In this document: positions 33,792 to 41,364 of the stretch, one piece after another
How the letters are laid out: the number at the start of each line of letters is the position of its first letter
Numbering within the stretch: the first letter of the stretch is position 1
Assembly: GCA_014584465.1 (NCBI GenBank)
Contig: JACTMU010000071.1
Span: 1 to 49,499, forward strand
DNA from: Pseudomonadota bacterium
Lineage (GTDB): Bacteria; Bdellovibrionota; Bdellovibrionia; Bdellovibrionales; JACTMU01
DNA length: 49,499 nucleotides
Direction: 5' to 3'
Notes under the pieces: generated by a model
What the model saw: only the letters and a program-made list of their open reading frames with translations
Told to the model about the DNA's origin: nothing
Database searches by the model: none
Translations under genes and position numbers: made by a program

Positions 33792-35168
33792 ATGGAAATT
33801 GTTGCCGGTGAGGAACTAAGAGACTCAAATCGAATCAAATCCCTGATCGACCAACTTGTGGGCGAGATGGCCCTTTTATCTTCGACCGTGAAGAGCCCAA
33901 GACCGACTGCAAGTGAACGCTCATCCATCTACCAAACTCTTTTGGAGGAAGTTGCCAAGACAAGGGGCCGTGGACTCTACTATCCCTACATTGGAAGTGG
34001 CGTTGGCCGAGGACCTTACGTTGAACTTGAAGATGGCAGCGTCAAGCTTGATCTGGTCAATGGAATCGGAATCCACATTCTTGGCCACAGCCATCCACAA
34101 CTCATCCGCGCGGCCATTCAGGGCGCCCTCTCCGACATTGTAACGCAAGGGAACCTACAACCCAATCGAGAGTATTTGACCCTTTCTCAAAAACTGGTTG
34201 CCCTTGTACAGGGTAAAAGCCGACTGAAGCACGTTTGGATCACCACGTCGGGCTCCATGGCCAATGAAAATGGACTTAAGATGATCCGACAGAAAAAGAG
34301 TCCAGCAAAACTCATCGTGGCGATGAACGATGCCTTTGCAGGGCGAACCACCTTGATGGCTGAGATCAGTGACAACCCGAAATACAGAGAGGGACTTCCA
34401 GAGTATCACGAAGTTCTTCGGGTCCCTTTTTATGACTCTAACAATCCTCGAAGTGGTGAAGAGACACTGAGATCTCTTAAAGAACATGTTGCCAAACATG
34501 GCAATAACATTGCTGCATTTATGTTTGAACCCGTTCAAGGAGAGGGCGGCTTCAAAGTTCCTACCCGTGAGTTTTTCATTCCTCTACTGGATTTTTGCAA
34601 GGAACAGAAGATCGCAATTTGGGCAGATGAGGTTCAGACCTTTTGTCGCACAGGCCATTTTTTTGCTTTTGAAACGTTTGATATTGGCAATTACATTGAC
34701 GTTTGCACCGTGGCCAAAACCGCTCAGGTAGGAGCCACTCTCTACACAGAGGAGTACAACCCGAAGCCCGGCCTGATTGCAGGAACATTTGCTGGAAGCA
34801 CGGTCGCCCTTTCTTGTGGTATTGAAGTTCTAAGAGTTCTCTCAACGGAAGGTTTTATGGGCTCTAAAGGTCGTATTGCTCAAATTCATGATGAGTTTGT
34901 ATCGATGCTTCACAACCTCAAGGAGACGAGCTGCAAAGGCCTCATTGGTGAAGTCGGTGGCATCGGCCTTATGGTTGCAATGACCCCCTTTGATGGAAGC
35001 CAAGAGAAAGTTACAAAGCTCTGTCATGAACTCTTTAAAAACGGCTTGATCGCGTTTGGCTGTGGGCATGGTCCTTATCGCATTCGATTTTTGCTGCCTG
35101 CAATTTTGACCTTCCAAGATATATCCATTGCAAAAGAGATCATTGAAAAATCGCTTTTGAACCTTTAA
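33792..35168 (+). CDS. Class III aminotransferase, probable succinylornithine aminotransferase
   Basis: PLP enzyme of 458 aa. WITTSGSMANENGLKMIRQK binds phosphate, IWADEVQTFCRTGHFF has the PLP-contacting aspartate, and TVAKTAQVGATL carries the probable Schiff-base lysine (Lys309). The closest named relatives are ArgD/AstC, which exchange the delta-amino group of N-acyl-ornithine. The usual DEVQxGxGRTG and GTHGTTYGG motifs are altered, and about 50 extra N-terminal residues are present, so the assignment relies on the astA and astD neighbours. First gene of the operon, with GGAGGAG before the ATG. Confidence 0.75.
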   Translation: MEIVAGEELRDSNRIKSLIDQLVGEMALLSSTVKSPRPTASERSSIYQTLLEEVAKTRGRGLYYPYIGSGVGRGPYVELEDGSVKLDLVNGIGIHILGHSHPQLIRAAIQGALSDIVTQGNLQPNREYLTLSQKLVALVQGKSRLKHVWITTSGSMANENGLKMIRQKKSPAKLIVAMNDAFAGRTTLMAEISDNPKYREGLPEYHEVLRVPFYDSNNPRSGEETLRSLKEHVAKHGNNIAAFMFEPVQGEGGFKVPTREFFIPLLDFCKEQKIAIWADEVQTFCRTGHFFAFETFDIGNYIDVCTVAKTAQVGATLYTEEYNPKPGLIAGTFAGSTVALSCGIEVLRVLSTEGFMGSKGRIAQIHDEFVSMLHNLKETSCKGLIGEVGGIGLMVAMTPFDGSQEKVTKLCHELFKNGLIAFGCGHGPYRIRFLLPAILTFQDISIAKEIIEKSLLNL

Positions 35169-35175
35169 GGACTCT

Positions 35176-36516
35176 TTGATGGAGTGGCTTGAACTTTGTC
35201 GAAAGTTTATCTCGATCGATACAACCCCTTCGCTGGGGACATCAGATCTTGTCGAGCTCATCGCAAAAGTCTCAAAGGAGGAAGGGCTCTTTTGTGATAT
35301 TCAAGTCGACGAATCTCAGCCTCATCAAGAAAATATCGTCATCCGGCCGAGTGCAGAGATGGGTGAGAACGAACTTTTGCTTGAGGCTCACTTGGACACC
35401 AGAGAACCTGGATCATTCGGGCTTTGGGAGATCACCGACTGCAACCCCTTTAATGCGACCATTATGGATCAGAAGATCTATGGACTCGGCAGTTGTGATG
35501 CCAAGCTGGATTTTGTGTGCAAGTGGATTGCCCTGAGAGATCTCGTTCGAAGCGGGTACAAGGGACCAACGGTTCTCGTTGGAACCTTTGGGGAAGATCA
35601 CGGGCGCACAGGAACATTAAGACTGATGAGAAAGCGTAAGATCAAAGCTTCCCGTGCATTTGTAGGAGCCCCGACCCAACTCGACCTATTGCATACTGGG
35701 AAGGGCGTTGCCGACATTGAGATTTCACTCCCATTTTCCAGGGAGGAGATCGAGTATCGCCGTGATCACGACCTGCAAGAAAGTGCGACCACACAAAGCA
35801 AGATCTTTTCCTCCCGTCCAGGCATGGCAACCTCCCCTCAAAGGGTGGAAAACGCAATTCATAAGATGTTCGAATACCTGAGCAAGCTTCCTGAAAGTCT
35901 CGTCGTAATGGAAATGGAAGGTGGAATCAGTTCAGGATCAATACCAAACTACGCGATCTTGGAGTTTGATGTTGTGGGAAGTCTCAAAGACAGTCTCTTG
36001 AAACGGCTGGAGATCCTCCTCAAATCGATTCAATCAATTGAGAATGATCTGATTCGCTTTAAGGATCCCATCTTTGCCCCCCCTTTCCCAACTCTCAACA
36101 TTGGGATGCTCCGCACTTATGAAGATCACATCAAGCTTAGGGGCTGCTGTCGACTCACACCTTGCGTACCACAGGAGACCTACGAACGCTGGATGGAACA
36201 ACTTCGCATCGCTTGCACTCAAATTGAGGGCTCCTTTCGACTCATAGATTATAAGCCCCCCTTTGCAACTTCGCTCAAATCTGACTTCGTTCGTAAGTCT
36301 CAGGAGATTTTGTCAAGCTTAGACTTAAACCCCAAGTGTGGTTCGATGTCTGTGAACAATGAGGCAAGCATTTTCAGTAGGTTCGGCGTGGATTGCCTTG
36401 TTTTTGGCCCGGGAAAGCATGACCTTTCCGACACACCCGAAGAACATGTCCCGTTAGACCAGATTCAAAAAGCCATAGAGTTCTATCGACTCGCCATAGA
36501 TCGTATGGGTAGGTAA
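35176..36516 (+). CDS. M20 family metallo-deacylase (possible desuccinylase)
   Basis: Two-domain zinc hydrolase (446 aa) of the ArgE/DapE/CPG2 family. Metal-site motifs are LLLEAHLDTREPG, GLGSCDAKLDF and TFGEDHGRTGT; in the last the usual Glu-Glu pair is Glu-Asp, keeping the catalytic glutamate but changing the metal ligand. HDLSDTPEEHVPLD provides the C-terminal histidine. The dimerisation domain spans about residues 180-320. It lies seven bases after the aminotransferase and three before astA, where an AstE-type step would be needed. AstE proper is an unrelated M14 enzyme. Acylornithine, acylglutamate or acylarginine are all possible substrates. Confidence 0.8.
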   Translation: MMEWLELCRKFISIDTTPSLGTSDLVELIAKVSKEEGLFCDIQVDESQPHQENIVIRPSAEMGENELLLEAHLDTREPGSFGLWEITDCNPFNATIMDQKIYGLGSCDAKLDFVCKWIALRDLVRSGYKGPTVLVGTFGEDHGRTGTLRLMRKRKIKASRAFVGAPTQLDLLHTGKGVADIEISLPFSREEIEYRRDHDLQESATTQSKIFSSRPGMATSPQRVENAIHKMFEYLSKLPESLVVMEMEGGISSGSIPNYAILEFDVVGSLKDSLLKRLEILLKSIQSIENDLIRFKDPIFAPPFPTLNIGMLRTYEDHIKLRGCCRLTPCVPQETYERWMEQLRIACTQIEGSFRLIDYKPPFATSLKSDFVRKSQEILSSLDLNPKCGSMSVNNEASIFSRFGVDCLVFGPGKHDLSDTPEEHVPLDQIQKAIEFYRLAIDRMGR

Positions 36517-36519
36517 TGA

Positions 36520-37545
36520 ATGAGTTTTTTGATTCGTAATATTAAAATGTCCGATCTTGATCCCATTTTTGATTTAGCAAGTCAGTTTAACCTTTTAAAT
36601 CTGCAGGCCGATCGTGCGGAGCTCACAAAGAAGATCGAGCGCAGCGAACTTTCGTTTCAAAGCTCACTTCCAAAGGAAAACAGTGAGTATCTTTTTATTA
36701 TGGAGGAAACGGAAACCAATCGCATTGTGGGTGCATCTCAAATCATTGCCAAACATGGGACCGCAGAGTCTCCGCACTACTTTTTTAAAGTCTTCAAACA
36801 AGATCGATTTAGCAAAGAGTTGGGAGTTGGCTTCATCCATCAGGTCCTTAAATTGGGCGAAAATTGCAGTGGTCCGACCGAAATCGGCGGCCTGATCGTG
36901 GATCATGATTACCGGGGACGCCCTGAAAAACTAGGACAACAGATGAGCCTCATTCGGTTCATGTTCATCGGTATGGATCTCTCCCGATTTGAAGATCATG
37001 TTCTTTGTGAGCTCTCACCATCTCAAAATTCTGATGGCCGTAATGAATTTTGGGAGGCTTTGGGCAGACGTTTCACAGGAATGACCTATCGTGAAGCTGA
37101 CGAAGTCAGTCAAAAACATAAGGAGTTCATAACTACGCTCTTTCCCCATGAGGAGATCTACCTCTGCCTCCTTGAAACCAAAGCCCGATTGATGGTGGGA
37201 CGTGTGGGTGAAGACACGGCGCCAGCTCAACATTTTTTAAGAAAAATAGGATTTCAATATCTCCACGAAATCGATCCCTTTGATGGTGGCCCACACTGGG
37301 GAGCTCAGACACGTGACATAAAAGTGATTCGTGAGTTGAAAAACTATGAGTGCTCTGGCACAATTTCTAATGAGTTTCCGTTTTATGGAATCATTGCCCA
37401 CTTCAACCAGATCGAGGGTGAATTTCGAGGAGTGCTTGCCCGTTATCACCTAGATGATCAACAAAGAATCTCGGTCAATGCTGCGGCGATGACTCTTTTA
37501 AACGCGAAGCCGGGCAGTAGACTCTACGTATACTCTGACATTTAG
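36520..37545 (+). CDS. astA: Arginine/ornithine N-succinyltransferase AstA
   Basis: GNAT-type enzyme (341 aa, family length) moving succinyl from succinyl-CoA to the alpha-amino group of arginine or ornithine. Diagnostic blocks are EIGGLIVDHDYRGRPEKLGQ, ELSPSQNSDGRNEFWEALGR, FTGMTYREADEVSQKHKEFI and IDPFDGGPHWGA. The usual end of the family is complete. Starts two codons after the M20 stop with GTAGGTAATG overlap region, within the same operon. Substrate preference (arginine versus ornithine) cannot be read from sequence. Confidence 0.93.
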   Translation: MSFLIRNIKMSDLDPIFDLASQFNLLNLQADRAELTKKIERSELSFQSSLPKENSEYLFIMEETETNRIVGASQIIAKHGTAESPHYFFKVFKQDRFSKELGVGFIHQVLKLGENCSGPTEIGGLIVDHDYRGRPEKLGQQMSLIRFMFIGMDLSRFEDHVLCELSPSQNSDGRNEFWEALGRRFTGMTYREADEVSQKHKEFITTLFPHEEIYLCLLETKARLMVGRVGEDTAPAQHFLRKIGFQYLHEIDPFDGGPHWGAQTRDIKVIRELKNYECSGTISNEFPFYGIIAHFNQIEGEFRGVLARYHLDDQQRISVNAAAMTLLNAKPGSRLYVYSDI

Positions 37546-37557
37546 GAGAATTTTAAG

Positions 37558-39063
37558 ATGAATGCTGTTCAACCGATGAATCAGAAGGGTGACTTTATTG
37601 ACGGCCATTTTGGGATTCCCAAGAATCCCGATGGTGAGTTTATCGATGTAAGTCCTGCCGACAGTAGAGATCAGATTCTCTCGGTTGCCTTCAAATACTC
37701 CCATGTTGACGAAGCATGCCAAGCTGCAAAGGCGGCTTTCCCCATGTGGTCCCAACTCTCTTTAGAAGCTCGTAAAGATAATCTTTTACGTCTCAAGAAT
37801 GTCTATGAAGCCCATAAGGAGGATTTGGCATTGGCCATCGCTCGTGACACAGGCAAGCCTCTCTGGGAGGCAAAGACGGAAGTCGCAGCGATGATCGGGA
37901 AAATCCCCGTGACGCTTGATCAATCTTTGAAGTTGGTAGAAGAACAGCATGTTCCCAATGCACTTCCTGGAGTGGACGGTTACACGAGATTTAAACCTCG
38001 GGGGGTTATGGCAGTTTTGGGGCCCTTCAACTTTCCTGGACATCTTCCAAATGGTCATATTGTTCCCGCTCTGGTCACTGGAAATACGGTGGTCTTCAAA
38101 CCGTCTGAGTCGACCCCTGCGGTCGGACAACTTATGGCCGAGCTCTTTGAAAAGGCTGAGTTCCCACGTGGGGTTTTCAATCTGGTTCAAGGAGATGGCG
38201 AGCTAGGACGACGCTTGATCAAGTCGGAACACATTGAGGGAATTCTCTTCACGGGCTCCTATGATGTTGGGCTCAAGATCAAACAGGAGACTCTCACCCA
38301 TTTTTGGAAGATTCTTGCCCTTGAAATGGGCGGCAAGAATGCCTCGATTGTCTGGGAGGATGCAGATATCGATAAGGCGATCTATGAAAATATCATTGGA
38401 GCCTTTCTCACATCTGGACAGAGGTGTTCATGCACAAGTCGCATCCTTTTGCATAAGACGATCAAGGATCAGTTTGTAGATCGTTTTTATGAGATCGCAA
38501 AAAAACTCAAGATCGGTCACTGGTCAGAATCCCCCTTTATGGGTCCTTTGATCAATAAGGCTTCCGTTGAGAAATACATTCGATTCCAAGAGATCGCAAA
38601 GCGCGAGAATTGTGAACCCCTCATGCGCGGGAAAGTGCTAAAAACCAAGTGGGATGGACACTATGTCACCCCAAGCATCAATCTGGTGGATCAATTTGAC
38701 GCCAATTCAATTTACCAAAAATCGGAGATTTTTGGACCCAACGTCGCCATCTATGGTGTCGATGATTTTGATGAGGCTCTGGAAATTGTCAACTCCTCAA
38801 GTTACGGCCTTGTTATGTCCATCTTCTCGAAAAACAGACGGTTGTACGAAAAATCTCTTCTTCGAGCCCGCGTGGGACTGGTCAATTGGAATCGCACCAC
38901 CAACGGGGCAAGCTCACGACTCCCCTTTGGAGGTATGGGTAAATCCGGCAATGATCGCCCCTCGGCCCACTTTGCCATCTACTATTGCACGGTTCCCGTG
39001 GCCAGCCTTGAAGACACGACCCCCCTAGACCCAACTCAAATACTTCCCGGCGTAGAACTGTGA
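37558..39063 (+). CDS. astD: N-succinylglutamate 5-semialdehyde dehydrogenase AstD
   Basis: NAD-dependent aldehyde dehydrogenase (501 aa). The N-terminal block GDFIDGHFGIPKNPDGEFID and the strand FKPRGVMAVLGPFNFPGHLP are typical of AstD. LEMGGKNASIVWEDADIDKA contains the catalytic glutamate and FLTSGQRCSCTSRILLH the catalytic cysteine. NRTTNGASSRLPFGGMGKSG also fits the AstD subfamily. ATG follows AGGAGAATTTTAAG. It would oxidise the product of the aminotransferase to succinylglutamate. The stop overlaps the mltG start. Confidence 0.93.
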   Translation: MNAVQPMNQKGDFIDGHFGIPKNPDGEFIDVSPADSRDQILSVAFKYSHVDEACQAAKAAFPMWSQLSLEARKDNLLRLKNVYEAHKEDLALAIARDTGKPLWEAKTEVAAMIGKIPVTLDQSLKLVEEQHVPNALPGVDGYTRFKPRGVMAVLGPFNFPGHLPNGHIVPALVTGNTVVFKPSESTPAVGQLMAELFEKAEFPRGVFNLVQGDGELGRRLIKSEHIEGILFTGSYDVGLKIKQETLTHFWKILALEMGGKNASIVWEDADIDKAIYENIIGAFLTSGQRCSCTSRILLHKTIKDQFVDRFYEIAKKLKIGHWSESPFMGPLINKASVEKYIRFQEIAKRENCEPLMRGKVLKTKWDGHYVTPSINLVDQFDANSIYQKSEIFGPNVAIYGVDDFDEALEIVNSSSYGLVMSIFSKNRRLYEKSLLRARVGLVNWNRTTNGASSRLPFGGMGKSGNDRPSAHFAIYYCTVPVASLEDTTPLDPTQILPGVEL

Positions 39064-40100
39064 GATGGATCATTAGGGTATCTCTGCTTTTTTTCGCCCT
39101 TTCGCTTGGTGGGATTGGGTGGATGGGAGTGGCGTTTTTAAATACAAAGCCCTCACAAGAGGCGCAGAACGTAATTTATGAGGTCTCCTCGGGAAAAGGT
39201 GTTCGAGCGATATCGCAAGAGCTCGTGGAGTTGAATGTTCTCACAAGTTCAGAGCTTTTCTCATTGTTTGTCCGTATCACAGGAAACTCCAAACACATTC
39301 GTGTTGGAGAATATGCACTGACAACATCCATGTACCCCAGAGATGTTCTTAATGTCATTTTAAGCGGAAAGAGCATTGAGCGCCCGATCACAGTCCAAGA
39401 GGGTCTAAACAAATATGAAATTGCAGATCTTTTTGAACGTTCCAATCTGGGATCGAGAGCGGAGTTTTTGAACCTTGTGGATGACTCTCGATGGGCTTCC
39501 GAACTCTTGGGGGAAAGCATTCCTTCTTTGGAGGGCTATCTCTATCCTGAAACCTATCACATTACAAAATATGAGGGAGCGCGTGGCTTGATCAAGCAGA
39601 TGGTTCACACCTTTCTCAAAAACTTTGAAACAGTTCCAAATTCTCCGAGAATGAGTCGCCACGAGATTGTCACTCTTGCAAGCATCATTGAGAAAGAGAC
39701 GGGTGCCCCAGAGGAACGTAGAATCATCTCCTCTGTTTTTCATAATCGTCTTCAAAAGAACATGCGACTTCAAACAGACCCGACCGTTCTTTATGGGCTT
39801 ATGGAAGAAACGAAGGTGCCTCAAATCAACATTCGTAAAGAGGATTTACGACACCCAACCCGTTACAACACCTACACCTTCAGTGGACTTCCTTTTGGAC
39901 CCATTGCCAATCCAGGAATCAGTGCCCTTCAGGCCGCGGTCCTTCCCGATTCTACCCCCTATCTCTACTTCGTCAGCCGAAATGACGGCACTCACGTCTT
40001 CTCCGAAAGTTACGAGAGCCATTCCAAGGCCGTCGACCACTTTCAAAAGCGAAGCTCCTCCCGCAAGGGAAAATCCTGGCGCGACCGCCTAAAAAAATAG
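39060..40100 (+). CDS. mltG: Endolytic murein transglycosylase MltG
   Basis: Inner-membrane anchored peptidoglycan lyase (346 aa) thought to end nascent glycan strands. One N-terminal helix (SLLFFALSLGGIGWMGVAF), a LysM-like region, then the YceG catalytic domain: LEGYLYPETYHI, TLASIIEKETG with the catalytic glutamate, RLQTDPTVLYG-like MRLQTDPTVLYG, and YNTYTFSGLPFGPIANPGIS. GTG 39060 overlaps the astD stop (GTGA), so it is read from the same message although its function is unrelated to arginine breakdown. Ends in a basic tail. Confidence 0.93.
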   Translation: MRWIIRVSLLFFALSLGGIGWMGVAFLNTKPSQEAQNVIYEVSSGKGVRAISQELVELNVLTSSELFSLFVRITGNSKHIRVGEYALTTSMYPRDVLNVILSGKSIERPITVQEGLNKYEIADLFERSNLGSRAEFLNLVDDSRWASELLGESIPSLEGYLYPETYHITKYEGARGLIKQMVHTFLKNFETVPNSPRMSRHEIVTLASIIEKETGAPEERRIISSVFHNRLQKNMRLQTDPTVLYGLMEETKVPQINIRKEDLRHPTRYNTYTFSGLPFGPIANPGISALQAAVLPDSTPYLYFVSRNDGTHVFSESYESHSKAVDHFQKRSSSRKGKSWRDRLKK

Positions 40101-40250
40101 GACCTAGGCAGAGTCCCTGAAATGTCATAAGTTCTTGATCTTCCTATCTTTGTCCAGGTTCACTCTTCACGGTTTGAGAACGTTTTGCAAAGAAAACCAT
40201 TTATCAGGCAAGATGAGGTAGAGTCATAATGATGACTACCTCGGGGTGAG

Positions 40251-41363
40251 ATGAACAAACGGCAATGCAAATCGAATTTCTCTCTTGTCATAATGAGATC
40301 ACTTATTCTCACTCTTCTTCTCAGTGGTTGTCTTCAACGCACCGGTGATCGTTACCAAATTCAACGCTACATCTATCCCAATTGGATGGTGGCCCTCATG
40401 GAACCCGTTTCGGGGAACAACACACTGGTCACATTCTCTACAGATACTACGTTTGCCCTTTTTGAATCAGCATCTGATACCTACGATCTTGGCCAAGGTG
40501 CCACGACCATGGAAGCTGTAATTGCCTACGGATACATCTACGTCGCCAACGCCACGGATGGAACACTCACAGCTCTGAAAGTCAACCTAAGCTCTGGATC
40601 GATCACCCACCTTCAAACCATCACAGGTCTTACCTCAATTCAAAGCGTCGTCTTTCTCTATCCCTCCTACCTCTATGCTGGCTACAGTGGGGGCGTTCAG
40701 CTCTACAACCTGGACTACACGACGGGTCTTCTTACTGCATCGGGAAGTGCCACCTCCTTTGGCGGTCCCGTTTTAGACATGGCAGTAATCTCCAACGGCA
40801 AGGGGCTCTACGTGAATCGAAATGGGAATACTCTCTATGAAGCCTCCATCGGAAGCAATGGAACACTCACTCCCAACAACTCTTTTGGGCATTCCTCCAT
40901 AACTTCAATGGATGCCGCCACCTCCGTTTCCAGCGGCAACAGCTTTCTCATGGTCTCCGACGATGGCGCCAATACGCTCACAAGTTATTCCATTTCAAAC
41001 ACCACAGGTTATTTGACCTATGCGGATAGCATCTCATCCACCTCGCCGGTTGCAATCGGTTACTTGAACTATTATGATTCGATCTCAGTTCAATCCAATG
41101 ATGGGACCATGCGAATGTACGTTCACGATGCCAATGGAAACCTCACTCTCAACTTCACTCACACCGCAGTTTCCGACACTCCTCTTGATGGTCATATCAC
41201 TTCAACGGACGAATCCCTCTATTTTTCTCTGGGCCTCTTGGGTGTTTCAACTTGGACCATCGGCAACTCCGGAAACGGCGCCGACCTTCTCTTTCGACGG
41301 ACGACGTCGCTGACGGACTATGGTCAATATGCAAAGAAAATCGCCTTTCTCTTGAGAGAGTGA
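40251..41363 (+). CDS. Lipoprotein with lactonase-type beta-propeller repeats
   Basis: A 370-aa predicted lipoprotein; RSLILTLLLSGC gives a good lipobox (Cys27). The body consists of repeated blades of the pattern hydrophobic-strand, x-tG-Lt: ALKVNLSSGSITHLQTI, YNLDYTTGLLTASGSA, YEASIGSNGTLTPNN, YSISNTTGYLTYADS, YVHDANGNLTLN. This looks like a 7-bladed lactonase-like propeller with no catalytic motif I can assign. CGGGGTGAG lies before ATG 40251; ATG 40293 would also keep the signal. One base separates it from the protease gene, so the pair probably work together. Confidence 0.75.
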   Translation: MNKRQCKSNFSLVIMRSLILTLLLSGCLQRTGDRYQIQRYIYPNWMVALMEPVSGNNTLVTFSTDTTFALFESASDTYDLGQGATTMEAVIAYGYIYVANATDGTLTALKVNLSSGSITHLQTITGLTSIQSVVFLYPSYLYAGYSGGVQLYNLDYTTGLLTASGSATSFGGPVLDMAVISNGKGLYVNRNGNTLYEASIGSNGTLTPNNSFGHSSITSMDAATSVSSGNSFLMVSDDGANTLTSYSISNTTGYLTYADSISSTSPVAIGYLNYYDSISVQSNDGTMRMYVHDANGNLTLNFTHTAVSDTPLDGHITSTDESLYFSLGLLGVSTWTIGNSGNGADLLFRRTTSLTDYGQYAKKIAFLLRE

Positions 41364-41364
41364 C

